Below the pieces are notes generated by a model that did no database searches, was not told the DNA's origin, and worked only from the letters and a program-made list of their open reading frames with translations. A program made the position numbers and the translations under genes. A stretch of 64,000 nucleotides of DNA from Irpex lacteus (Eukaryota > Basidiomycota > Agaricomycetes > Polyporales > Irpicaceae), in contig MQVO02000001.1 of assembly GCA_001986395.2 (NCBI GenBank), positions 2,356,001 to 2,420,000 of the forward strand, in the 5' to 3' direction. Shown here piece by piece: positions 42,389-53,359 of the stretch (the first letter of the stretch is position 1; every line of letters starts with the position of its first letter).

Positions 42389-43760
42389 TCCCTTCGCATG
42401 TGTGATCACGAAATTCCACAACAACTCCTTCACACCTCTCACGAGAGCGAAGTTGGGGGCCGTTGGAACGATGCAAAGGAGAGACGTGAAGTACTCTCGC
42501 CCAATGAGAAGAACTGGAGCATCTTGTACAATCTCCTCTGGAATGCCGGTTACGCCCTACGTTCGAGGCTCAAGCCTCGACAGGGTTCGAAGGATTGGCC
42601 TTGGAATGAAGCTGGCAACGAGGATGTAGACCCAACGACCTTCGAAGAGTGGATTACGACGCCAGTGAGTATTCCATGTCACCTTCCACTATCCAAATTG
42701 AGATAGGATAGGCGAGGATCAATGTCATCGATGCTACAAGAAGAGTAGACCAACGGTTGGTATACATCCGGAAGGCAAAGAAAGCGTCAAGAGAGCAGGT
42801 CGCTGCTGAAACGTTGAAGAATATGCCACTCAATGACCCGAGAAACCATTGCCAGCCCGTGCTAGACATTCTCGAATTCGATGAAGCAGCAGTCTCGGAT
42901 TACTCCTTCATCGTCGCTCCCTTCATGTGCCCCGTTGACGAACCCCCTTTCCAAACTACTCACGATATCGTAGACTTTGTCGATCAATTGCTTGAGGTAA
43001 GTAGCGTCGTCACCATATATACGCCTTTTACTGACACGTTCTAGGGTCTAGCATTCATGCATTCCCTGCAAGTTGCACATCGGTATGTGCTATGCTATCT
43101 TTTGTGGCGCTTTTCTCAGTATACTTAAGTGACTGTGCCTACACCAATGTGTTGATGGATGCGACGAGTCTCTATCCTGGAGGCTTTCACCCCGTGCATC
43201 GTAGAATGGACCCCACTGCGCAGGAATTCATTACTCCACGTTCTCGGGAATGCTCTGCAGTAAGATATTACTTTGTAGGCTTTGGACACTCCATTCGCCT
43301 TCCGCCGAGACAATCTCGGTCCTTGTCAAGGGATGGACGGGGACAGAATTCCCCGGTTTCGGCTCATACATCGAATCCTCCTGATCCCTTCAAAGAGGAC
43401 GTGTTAGCTGTTGGGGAGTTATTCAGAATGTTGCTATATAATGTGCGTCACGCTAGACACTCGCTAGACTGACGGACTGAGTCTTTCTTTCACCAGCAAT
43501 ACTCGAACGTCACGTGGGTGCTTCCACTTATCCAAGCAATGACCGAGCCAGAGCCATCTCACAGGCCAAGTGCTACGGAGGCAGAGCAGTCGTGGAGGCA
43601 GAGCAGGCAGTCGTGGTCATTCTGCCAATGGAGACTGAGAACCCGTGATGAGCCGTTGCTACTAACGGCCATCCTCGATCTATGGTATGTCTCACGGTAT
43701 TTGATGACTGTCGTCTCCACGATTCCTCGACGAATCCGCACATTCCCGACTTAGATATAC
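42389..43760 (+). CDS. Fungal kinase-like protein with altered DFG motif
   Basis: Start taken as ATG 42389 (MCDHEIPQQLL). Exons follow to 42663, 42710-42995, 43045-43082, 43131-43442 and 43498 to about 43754, by short introns. The C-lobe is recognisable: FIVAPFMCPVDEPPF, DIVDFVDQLLEGLAFMHSL then VAHRDCAYTNVLMDA (catalytic loop HRDCAYTN), YYFVGFGHSIRLP where related proteins have DFG, EDVLAVGELFRMLL, and PLIQAMTEPEPSHRPSATEA (the C-lobe P..RP motif). The N-lobe lacks a clear glycine loop and ATP-lysine. The DFG aspartate is Gly (VGFG), so this is probably a pseudokinase of a family expanded in mushrooms. The stop could lie beyond a further intron, since GGTATGTC at 43683 looks like a donor. 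Confidence 0.6.
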
Positions 43761-44364
43761 CCGTCCACCTCGAGAATCCACCGTGTGTCATTTATACACG
43801 GGGTTTCTACATTGGCTTCCAAGTCCCGATTACATCCACCTGGTTACGATGCCATTCTAGTATTTATTACCTGGGATAAGGTGTAGGCCGAGCTCCGTAC
43901 GAGTACTACTAGTAGCGCGGTAAACACTAACTCGTGTGGGTCCTACCTTCTACCGACCAGCGACTTCATTTCATTGACTGGCCACTCATCTCAGATATTG
44001 TCATTACAAATTAGAGCGTTATGGTCATTAATAACTGCTTTGAACGCGACAGTTCAGGCAGATGACGGAAATGAATGCGCAGCCATCGTATCGTATGATA
44101 TAAGAATCATGCGAGGGTTACCGCAAGTTGCACACACCTGATACAACGTTTTGGAAATAGGCAATTAGTAGACAGCTGACAGAAGCGTGAACTTAATTCA
44201 GAGTGTCTATAATTTTGAGGCGAGTTTAAAGTTGGCTGACACCTCCTTGCCCATTTCCTGCCCTTTGCCTCAGTGTAAGTACATCAAATCAGTAAATACT
44301 GGATGCAGACCCATTCCTGTGATGCTGAAGTGGTGGCCAATTGGAATCGCAAGTGCCAGTGGAA

Positions 44365-44516
44365 GCATGTTTCAAAGGGATAAGTACTAGACACGAGAAG
44401 GGTGGGAGAATCGATACGGGAGAATCCATCACACACACAAGCATGTTTCAAAGGGGTAAGTACTAGACACGAGAAGGGTGGGAGAATCGATACGGGAGAA
44501 TCCATCACACACACTG
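44365..44516 (+). repeat. 76-bp tandem duplication
   Basis: The segment from GCATGTTTCAAAGGG(A/G)TAAG to CCATCACACACAC is present at 44365 and again at 44441, with one or two differences over 75 bases. It is a recent local duplication in otherwise gene-free DNA (43761-45013). Confidence 0.9.
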
Positions 44517-45013
44517 TATATCCAGGATAAGTATCAGAACCATGATGCATAAGCATAGACAAGAGCGGCCCTCGCTACGCTCCGGGTGGTCCAGGGGAGC
44601 GAGGGTGCAAGGATCAACGACTGCAAGAGGAAAGCGGATCACGGTACACTCTGTGATTTGAGTTCAGTAAGAGCGGAGGCCGATACTTACGGTAATACCG
44701 CAGCAGAACAAAAGACTGGTTCGCGAAGTCTCCACCGGGAAACGATAGAAGGGAACAGGGTACAAACAAATGACACCATAGGGTACACGCCGAAAGATGA
44801 ATAGCCAGGGAAGGTAGAGATCCTGCGGGGGAGGGGAGGGGACGATTATCGAGTGACATTAGTAAGCAGTAAGTAAGCTAGGTAAGTACAGATAAGAAAG
44901 GAACGGACGCCCTGAGGTGGCGTCGTAAGTAAAAGTGAAGCAATTGAGCAACGGTAAGAAAAAATTGAAGCTTGGGGTAACATGATTAATAACACGGGGC
45001 AATAATAAGTAGG

Positions 45014-45477
45014 GCTGCATTCGCAGCAAAACCCGCTACCAGGGGCATTGGGGAATATTTATGCAACTCACAGCGTCACAGTCATAGTCATGGTGAACAC
45101 AAGTAATTGACCTGTGGGTCCTGCACTGCCGGCGCATGCCGCTGCAGGCCTTCGCGCCTTCGGCGCTCCGGCCAGCAGCTTCATGCGCCCCAGCGAACCC
45201 ATGCATCACCGACATTAAATTGCTCCCAGAACGAATCAAGGCTGTGTATTCTCGCATGCCAATATATGTCGCTCAAACGAAGATCACCCAACACGCCGCA
45301 TTGCTTCAAAGTACTCTCACAAGCGCGCGGGAGTGGTCCGGGGTCTTCGAAGGCACCACGCGATTCCTGGGTGAGGGCACGTGACGTTGCGTTTTTGGCG
45401 TAAAAGTTGGCCAAATAGTGGGCCCCTGCAACCCTAAGACCCTCTACCAAGCTAGCGCTGGTAGCGGGAATAATGAT
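45014..45477 (+). mobile_element. MITE-like element, copy A
   Basis: The left end GCTGCATTCGCAGC (a near-palindrome) is followed by ACCCGCTACCAG. The right end reads CTGGTAGCGGGAATAATGAT, so CCCGCTACCAG/CTGGTAGCGGG forms an 11-bp inverted pair about 430 bp apart. A GC-rich 40-bp core lies at 45141-45180. There is no transposase-like coding. A second copy in opposite orientation lies at 46116-46582. Confidence 0.6.
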
Positions 45478-45694
45478 AGTATCACAGTCACAACATTCAT
45501 TAGCACGCAGTCCATGTGCTGCTCGCCTTATCTATCCCGACGTACTTAATATGAGTATAGTAAGACTCAGACACGGAAACTGTCAGTGGCATATTTTTGC
45601 TTGCCATTGTTACTGTAATCACCACGAGTTAGTATGTAGCATCTTATGATTGGAAACTGTAGTACCGAGGCTGAGCGCTGAGCGCTGACCCTCT

Positions 45695-45952
45695 GTGCTT
45701 CAAGTTGCCACCAGGATGGACCGAGCATGCAAGCTCTTTCCCGTTCACACCGCCACTAACGCATTGAAGGCCCTTTGCCAGCTTCACATCGCCGCTCTAC
45801 TTATTAGCTACCACGTCGCATCGACGGTCATGATGGTCGCGCTCCTTCCGAGTCTTCGGCTGCTATTCCGCCGTACGCCGGTCCCGTGTGTCGATCAATT
45901 GGCTCGCCTTACACCATGCTCTGAACTTCTTCTTTCGTGGCTTTCGATCTAA
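45695..45952 (+). CDS. Small open frame between the two MITE-like elements
   Basis: A leucine/alanine-rich 85-codon frame whose middle (LLISYHVASTVMMVALLPSL) could span a membrane. No upstream or downstream exon is evident and no family is recognised. Probability of a real gene is low. Confidence 0.2.
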   Translation: MLQVATRMDRACKLFPVHTATNALKALCQLHIAALLISYHVASTVMMVALLPSLRLLFRRTPVPCVDQLARLTPCSELLLSWLSI

Positions 45953-46115
45953 GTATGGTACTGGCCACGAGAAAAATATACATACCCTAGGCCCAAGACA
46001 TATGAATACTTAATGGATGTCTCCGGCCAACCAACGATCTTCCAATGGAGAAGATTGGCCCAGATCGCCTACATTTACCGTGAGTCGATAATCCATCGCA
46101 CACCGCATGTATCTA

Positions 46116-46582
46116 ATCATTATTCCCGCTACCCTCTGGGCAGTGGGTCTTTGGGTTGTAGGGGTTGGCGAAATCGAACCTGTTTTTTTGCACGCTCGTG
46201 ACTTCCCGAGAAAATGGCGTGCTTTTCACGTGACTGTTTTGCGCGCTTGCTGTCCTCAACCTTGCGAAGCTTCAAGTTGGAGTGCGTACTACTGCGGGTA
46301 CTTACTACACTCACTGGCAGTACTGACGAAATACGAAACACCTTGTGGTTGTTGTAGGTAATATACCTGTCCACAGTATCTGCTGGAATATTTTTGGTTG
46401 TTCCGTTGCTCGTTCACGACGCTCCCTGAGTAAGTGGCGCACAAAGCTGCTGGCCGGAGCGCCGAAGGCGCGAAGGCCTGCAGCGATGTGCGCCCGTATA
46501 CGTTCAGCGTACATCGATTCAACTCCCCTTTCTTTACCTTGCTGAACGATAGCCGGGTAGCGGGTCTAGCTGCGAACGCAGC
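46116..46582 (-). mobile_element. MITE-like element, copy B (inverted)
   Basis: On the minus strand it starts GCTGCGTTCGCAGC, then GACCCGCTACCC, and ends GGTAGCGGGAATAATGAT, the last 18 bases being identical to the right end of copy A. The 40-bp GC-rich core at 46445-46484 is the perfect reverse complement of 45141-45180. Both copies are about 465 bp and both contain GGGTCTT(A/T)GGGTTG(C/T)AGGGG near the same end. No coding. Confidence 0.65.
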
Positions 46583-47110
46583 GTTAGTGAATTATACGCT
46601 ATAGATTACAGTATTCCAGACCACGATAACGACCTCATCGTCTGGCATGTAGCAGAATCTCGAGCTGCCTTCCAAGCCGTCATTTCACGATGATTCCGTG
46701 TCCAAGTTATTCTTACTTACATCCGTACCCAAAGGATGCCTTGGTCGATTAATCTCCTTTGTAACATACGCCTGTGTACTCTACGTGCTATGCGCTCATG
46801 CCAAGAGGACTGATACCTTCGATCGCAGCATCAACGTTGACGACTGGCCGGGTATTCGCCTAGCTACCAACGCTTCCTTCAACACGTAATCCTGCACTCT
46901 CCAAGAAATCCCAGTCATAGCCCCAGGGCCGATATCTCAATCCTGTCGTTGTCTAACATGCCAGTAAGCCAGTCTGAATGTCCAGCTACAGGTCACCGGT
47001 CACTTCTCACCTTCGCTACCACAGCCACAAATGACATGCTGTTGATAGTCCTGGGACCTTACCTCAAACCCTTGTGGATATCCCGTGCCCTCCACCGTGT
47101 TCAGGGTCTT
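46583..47110. other. Gene-free stretch with a short open frame
   Basis: A plus-strand frame at 46698-46889 (VSKLFLLTSVPKGCLGR..., with a Leu/Val/Tyr-rich middle) is short and unsupported. Nothing else recognised. Confidence 0.2.
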
Positions 47111-47139
47111 CTTCTCACTTGTCGGGCGCGTACATATGA

Positions 47140-48130
47140 TTGCTCTTGGTTGTTGACACTTGCATCTGCCAATACGAGCTCCGGTTGGCCATCGTAGGGG
47201 TGATGTCAGTTGGAAACCTCCGCATTATCGTATACGTATTATGATGGTGGCTTACTTCGATACATAGGCATGAGAAAGTATACACATCACTCGGCTTCGC
47301 CGGGTGAGTGCTCGAATCGGTATTGAGGCCTGGGCGGTTCATTCTGTTGGCCTGGTATGTATTTGAGAGGGGCAATCAGTTCTGGTGCCCTTCATCGCAC
47401 ATATCTAGCACGGAGGGAGCCATAGTTCTGGCTGAGTCCTTCTGATAAAAAGTACAGTCCGAAGTCCGCGATTTTAACATGCCCATTGTCGCTGAGAGAC
47501 ATGTTTACCTAACGACACCTTTGTTTCATTCAGAATGACATACTTATAGTCAAAAGAATCATACCCCACGCAGGTCTCCATGAATCGAGCCTTCATCATG
47601 AATATAAACTATTCCCTCAGCAATCTCTTGGACCTATGTGAGGGAAAAGGCATGTGTTAGTTTCGGCGTCAGTATCGCAGAGAATTTCACGAAGTCGCTA
47701 GTACTCACCCAACGTAGTCTGATTCCTGGGACAGTCCTGGAATTGCAGGCCGGGTTCAGCTTACCCCCTTCATGAATGGTGAAATTTTACATAGATGGCC
47801 GGTGTTGGGCAGCGCAGCCAGTCCGAGAAAAGGCAGCAGACGGCAATGGCTGGCTGTCTTCCAAGAGACAATCTCGATATAGAGCACCTAATCTGGAAAA
47901 AGATAAACGGACCACTGAGTAGAACAGTATAAACCCACTCTTCGTGCATGGCTACAGAGGGAATGCAACGATTGCGTGTGGAACTTGATTACAACATCTA
48001 TCGCACAGCCCGTATCGGTCTTCATAGTGCCTTTATATACCCTCTCAAAAGGCCCGGCGACGCTGGCTGCTTTATACGGGGCTCTGCCTACACCCAGAGA
48101 GAACTAGAAATCGATTAGCCTTCTGCTCTG
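47140..48130 (-). pseudogene. TKL-type protein kinase, broken
   Basis: Minus-strand pieces follow kinase order: AASVAGPFERVYKGTMKTD with AIDVVIKF (glycine-rich loop and ATP-lysine, about 47960-48090), CRLLPFLGLAALPNTG and CKISPFMKGG (about 47770-47850), QEIAEGIVYIHDEGSIHGDL (catalytic loop HGDLRG, 47570-47640), NVSLSDNGHVKIADFGLYF (DFG, 47440-47510), then PSDVYTFSCLCIEV (helix F, about 47250). This matches the tyrosine-kinase-like kinases abundant in Agaricomycetes (IHGDLRG...N.L...G...L.DFG...SDV.SF). It is broken: a stop codon follows SLRARYVR just before APEL, and the frame shifts before PSDV. It is a decayed paralogue. Confidence 0.65.
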
Positions 48131-50820
48131 ACCAAGGACGATGGAGAAACGCACGCGTTTTTACTTAAAATTCTTCATTGAGCGCTGGATAACTATGTCA
48201 GAACAATCCTTTCAAGCTTGCAGTCACACGAAGACACACCCTCTTAATGCACTCGAAGACCTGCTTACTCTCTGATCCACGAGGAGACGAGAGCACAGTG
48301 GTGAACGGTCGAGAGTATGTGCTGGGTGTGATTCCGACTTGGTGTCATCAGTGGCATGCTTACAGTCTTCTTCGTAGACCAAAGCAGCAATCCTTTGATC
48401 ACCTCTTTCTTGTCATTCTTACATTGAATGACCTGTATATATCCCTGTGGATTTTCGATATTGTCCTATGAAGCAGCCAGAAAAGGCGTTCTTGAGCAGT
48501 ATGACACTCATTTGCAGAGTTTCTAGCAGGAGGTTTTGCTACGACATCCGTTAGCGATGTTCATTATATAACCGCAACAATCATACCTTGGTCAGAGAAA
48601 CCGACGCTCGCCTTCGAGTCGATCGTGGCCAAGCAAGTGCATAGCTCTTTTGTTACTTCCCTCAAAGGCAAATCTTGCAGCACCCCGGCAATGTCAACCG
48701 ACTCCGATGGTGCAATTAATCGCAACAAAACGACGAACTATTCCAAGAGGATTTGCACGGGGCCACCAAAATCTATCCTAGGATGTGGACGTGAGTATCG
48801 AATCTAGAAACTCCCGCTTATTAAACAAGGGTTTGATCCGATTGGACAACAAGACGTGTAAATATTACTTGCATCCGAGTCGACGAGAGAAAGAGAATGG
48901 CCGTGGGTGTATCGCCTCGACGTACATGGTGTGAAATCGTTCGAGACTGCGTGCCAGGGAAGTGATTGAGTATGCCATAGAGCAAGACAATTTGTCGCTG
49001 TCCGAGTCACTGATTTGTTCTGCTTCGCTGAGACTGGTTCTGTCGTTCGGAGCCACAGATGATAAGCAACCCTCAACGTGACGCTTGGCTCCGCAGATAA
49101 AACCCCATTCTCGCCGAATGCTTTGTAGAGGCATTGACTACGCCCTGCACCATGGTTGGGTCAATGGACTGGATATAAGTTCACATAGGAAACGTACGAT
49201 CAATCGAGGACAGCAGGTCACGAACAGGCATAACGATGCTTACTGCGCTTGACGCGGAGTCTACAGCATCGATTGCCAGTCAGTCTGAGGGACGCAGTAC
49301 GCTGATCATTGTGTTGAGAGGGCAGAAGTAGTCAGATCAAAACTTTTGATGAAACCTCCAAGGCTGGCACGGAGATTCTGTTGGGGGGTTGAACTTCTTT
49401 CATTGCATCGCCTGGGCACACTCCGCGAAAAATCCGAGGGATGACGCGTACAGAACCGGCGTATTGAACTCTGGTGGTCTATGGTTTAGACTTTGCGGAC
49501 TATCGAGTTACTAGTGAATGACATACTTTCACAGCCCATTGTGCAACCGATTATAAAGTGTACTCCAAGGGCTGAGAACAGTGACAAAGGCTATCTGAGC
49601 GAGAGTGCCCGGGATACCGCCACATTCACGCCGAGATGGACTTGAGGAGCGAGATCCCGAGGCCTTGCGTGAGCAAAGCGGGTCCAGGCAGGATGAGATA
49701 AGGTTTTGCGGGGCCGAGGGCGTAATGTTACCGGGAGCATGGTGGGTGCTCGTGCGTAGAGTTGGATATTAGAGTATCAACGCTCATGTATTATCCCACC
49801 CAATACCAATTAACTCGGCAATCCTTCGCTATACAGGCTTATGAATGGCAGTCGGTGGACGATCGTTTGGGTTGTTGAGATCGAACCTGGAGAAATGACC
49901 AGTAAAAAACTTGAAAATGGGTGTAGCGTAGATTACTTACGTACCGTACGTAGCCGCCTCTGTTAGCTGTGGAGAAGAGGTCGGTCTCCTCCGGGAGTTA
50001 AGGTGTAAGCCAGAAAACTCGAACTAGTGTACGGACGGCAAGGCACTCGGCTCAGGTGACAATCTGCATTCTCGATAAGCTGCTGACTTGGACAAAATGG
50101 ACAAAATAAGCGGAAAGTGGTCATTTTGGCCATCCGGACCGCGACCACGTAGAGGTGGCTCGTTACGACTGCCATTACATGAGACAGAAGCGTGCGCAAG
50201 AAGTGGACTGTATCAGAAAGCGCATCAGAATGAATCAACACGGCATAAGCAGCTACAATATCGGACCTACAAAGTTTGTACAGAGAGACCGTGCGGCTAG
50301 TATCGATGGTCTTAGTAGAGGCGCAAGGGCAAATTCTTGTTCGCGGCCAGTGTAACTTTTCTTCACGACTTTAGAAGCGAGTACCATGCAGCAGCAGCGG
50401 TTCGTATACAGAGGTTTAGCATTGTCATGGTGGCAAGCCTACTAGCACAATTGACCGTAGTATAAATAAGAAGCTAGACTCGCCGTCAGCAAAGACAAGC
50501 TATGTGAGAGCAAGAGATACTCACTGCTTCGAAGACTATCACCGATCTATCCTTCCTTCTAGTCTACAATCAAAGAGAAAATATTAATGGCCACAGACTA
50601 CGCATGTACAGAGTAACATCTAACTTCGGCCAACCGTGTATGGGAGAACTTGTGATGCCACAGGTTATATCGCAATGTGTGCGCAGATACCTTGCACACA
50701 AAGTCTTGCATCTCAAGTCATTGAGCCATCGTAGAAAACGACACGTTTCATGTGAAGATTGGGTGTCTGCTCAGTGTCGTGGTGACCGTCGAGTGGAGAA
50801 AGGCGTAGAATAGCTTTACT
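48131..50820. other. Gene-poor stretch
   Basis: There are no confident genes. A minus-strand frame near 48580-48720 (SVDIAGVLQDLPLREVTKEL) could be the N-terminal exon of the broken kinase. At about 49850-49895 the words GGGTTGTTGAGATCGAACCTGG resemble the end of the MITE-like copy B (GGGTTGTAGGGG...AATCGAACCTG) and may mark a third, decayed copy. GACAAAATGGACAAAATAAGC is a short local repeat at 50092-50112. Confidence 0.3.
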
Positions 50821-50903
50821 GCCTAATCTGGATGTAGACGCCGGTCGGGAACTGTCGGCCTCGCGCGCAAGTCTCCTCACCTTGAACTTCGACGACGACG
50901 GCC

Positions 50904-51368
50904 ATGCAACCCACACTCATTCGACGCAGCCTTGGCGGCCTAGTGCCACCCAAAATTGCTTCTCCTTCAATCCTCGTACGCTCTCCTTATGTCTGCTCAA
51001 GCTCACCACGTCGTACTCATTTTTACGCGACAGACCAGCGGTCAGGGTGAAGGCCTTGCACCCCTCGTCGGCTTCTACTCGAGGCTCCCCAAGGGCCCTG
51101 CTCCCAAGCCTGCCATCCGTGGTGTCAAGGAGAGGTTCTTCAACGGCAAGAACGCGTCTGGAGCTCCCATTCTCTGGGTCATGGGCGGTCTGTTCGGCCT
51201 TGGATACTTCATTGACTACCAGAGTGAGTTGTTCGCTGGCTTTCAGGATCCATTGCATGCTGATCAGTGTTTCATTAGCCCATTTGAGTGAGTCTACCTC
51301 TTACGCTTGTATCGTATCCGTCGACTCAACGTTATTCATCAGAGCACCACAAGAACCACGCTCACTAA
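50904..51368 (+). CDS. ATP17: ATP synthase subunit f, mitochondrial
   Basis: Four exons: 50904-50975 (MQPTLIRRSLGGLVPPKIAS...), 51034-51223, 51279-51287 and 51343-51368. The join gives FYSRLPKGPAPKPAIRGVKE, RFFNGKNASGAPILWVMGGL, GYFIDYQ, THL and KHHKNHAH. The LPKGPAP, NGKNASGAPI and HLKHHKNHAH blocks and the single membrane helix are diagnostic of fungal F1Fo ATP synthase subunit f (yeast Atp17), a small Fo protein of the inner membrane near the dimer interface. The N-terminal 25 residues are basic and hydroxylated like a presequence. Exon 3 is a 9-nt microexon that restores the conserved THL. All splice sites are GT-AG. Looks functional. Confidence 0.88.
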
Positions 51369-52315
51369 ACGTGGGGCGGAGAAGTAGAGGACAGAGTGTT
51401 ATAGAGCAGTACCTATGGACAAGCTATGTGTATCAGGCACGCATAACAACATATTTTTGCTTTGAATTTCTAACGTTCTGCAACTTCCGAGTCCAATCTC
51501 TGCCCGAGTCCAACCACCGCTCGAGTGGTGTACCTGTTTATCCCCGGCGTTCGTTCACGCCTAGCTAAGACGAATGCTTGTCGATCTGCTTAACTATACC
51601 ACAACGTCAAACCACCACTCTGAACCCCCGCCACTGGTTTGGCTGGCCATCGAAATCTTGCGTATGAGCGCCGTACTCGTGGCATGCTTTCTCGCCGTTA
51701 TGGTCTACGCTGTTCCATGCACCGAGCGGCGAGCGACAAGCCTGCCTCAATATTCTCGATATCCTTCGCATCGCAATTCTATTGCGGCTATCTGGTTATA
51801 TACCGTCATGCTGCTCGCTGGCGGATGCTTCACGAACCTCCATCTACGGGGAAGGAGTGTTGTGCGGATTTCCATGATGCATGCCGTTACGAGAGTCGAG
51901 TCTACGCTATGAACCCCGCAGATGAACTCCGGACGCTTTTTTCATGTTTAACAGACTTGTTCGCCTTCAATGTGTTTTGATACTGACATCACTCAGTATC
52001 TACTTCAGCATTCTTATCCTTCAAGGTACGAATCTCACTGGCTGTTACTTCCTTCAACCTTGGCTCATTATTGACTTAATTTCACAGGTCCTGCATGTTC
52101 AAACGTTCCTAGCTCTCCCAGCACGAGCAATGACCTTGACGTCATGTTCCCAGATCACGTTGCGGGCACTCAGAACGCCCAATATCGGTCTGCTCCACCT
52201 GGTTTGGGTATACTCTGGCTGCACTACTCTCTATCTTCCTCCATAATGGTCTGCTTCTTTCTTTGACAGTAACACGACGAACTCTATCAGCGACGGACGA
52301 CCCTCCCATCTGAGA
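51369..52315 (+). other. Short possible secreted-protein relic between ATP17 and GH128
   Basis: A plus-strand frame contains a signal-peptide-like start MSAVLVACFLAVMVYAVPC (ATG about 51664). An overlapping frame has GKECCADFHDACRYE, a Cys-rich patch, so an unseen intron or frameshift might join them. I could not make a consistent gene. The rest of the interval shows nothing. Confidence 0.25.
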
Positions 52316-53359
52316 ATGACGAACCTTTTCGCACCGTACGTGGCCGTGCTCTTTCTTGAGCTCGTCTCTGCATATACTGCCAGAGCCGTAACAAGTACCT
52401 CTAAGGCTGGCTTGGCCTGGCCAAACGGTGACTACGAGAACATCCAGCAATTCGAGTCTAGCAAGGTCTCATGGTGCGCGATATCCATATTCTCTCATTC
52501 AGTACGCCTGCTGACCTGATCGATCAGGTACTATACCTGGTCTCCGCACTGCATAGACATTGCAGACAATCTCGAATGTGTACCTATGCTCTGGGGTACA
52601 CAGCAAGAAGCCGACTTCAACGGCACCATCCAGAGCACTATCGACTCACACAACGTCAAGGCTATACTTGGCGTCAACGAACCCAACGAACAGGGCCAGT
52701 CCAACCTCAGTCCAGAGGATGCTGCGAACTTGTGGAAACAGTATCTCGAGCCTCTTCGAGCGGAGAAGAATGTCCGGCTTGGGAGTCCTGCGCCGTCGAG
52801 TAACCCGAATGGCGTGACGTGGATGCAGAATTTCTTGAATGCATGCAATGGAGGATGTACAGTCGACTTTATCGCCATCCGTAAGTCTAGTCAGGCACTT
52901 CTTGATAGTCGCAGTTGCTGATAGCTTCCCATGTCAGACTACTACGACGTGAACGCAACCGACTTCCAACGCTACGTCCAACAATACCACTCCACCTTCA
53001 ACCTCCCCATCTGGGTCACCGAATGGGCCTGCCAGAACTTCAACAACGGACCACAATGCTCGCCTGAAGACATCCAGCAATTCATGAGCCAGACACAGTC
53101 GTTCATGGACGCTACGGATTATGTCGAGCGGTACGCGTGGTTTGGGGCGTTCAAGGATCTGCAGGGGGTTAATCCGGAGGATGCGCTTATGGATACGCAG
53201 GGGAAAATCACGGAGTTGGGGAGGCAGTATGTTGGTGGTGGGCAGAATGACAGTGCGGCTGGTGGGTCAGTGGGTGGTACGAGTCCAGCTGTACCGCGAG
53301 GAAATTTTCTTATTTGTGTGGTCGCTGCGCTGCTTACTGCTATACTAGTTGTAGTTTAA
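52316..53359 (+). CDS. GH128-type beta-1,3-glucanase, GPI-anchored
   Basis: ATG at 52316. Introns at 52474-52527 (54 nt) and 52881-52937 (57 nt) leave a 310-residue protein. An N-terminal signal peptide (MTNLFAPYVAVLFLELVSAY) is followed by KAGLAWPNGDYENIQQFES, WYYTWSPHC, VPMLWG, then ILGVNEPNEQGQSNLSPEDA with the acid/base glutamate in NEP, DFIAIHYYDV, and LPIWVTEWACQNF with the nucleophile glutamate in TEW. The end is Gly/Ser-rich then hydrophobic (FLICVVAALLTAILVVV), a typical GPI attachment signal. This is the Asl1/glycosyl-hydrolase-128 fold of fungal cell-wall beta-1,3-glucanases. Both catalytic residues are intact. Likely a surface enzyme acting in wall remodelling. Confidence 0.88.

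Noticed and set aside
46150..46185. GGTTCGAT-like word on the minus strand as a tRNA B box (also near 49880)
   Set aside because: No flanking T-stem complementarity, no A box at the right distance and no acceptor stem. It is better explained as part of the MITE-like repeat.
45014..46582. The 40-bp GC-rich palindrome-like cores as rho-independent terminators or rRNA pieces
   Set aside because: The DNA is eukaryotic, no U-tract follows, and the cores belong to two inverted repeat copies.
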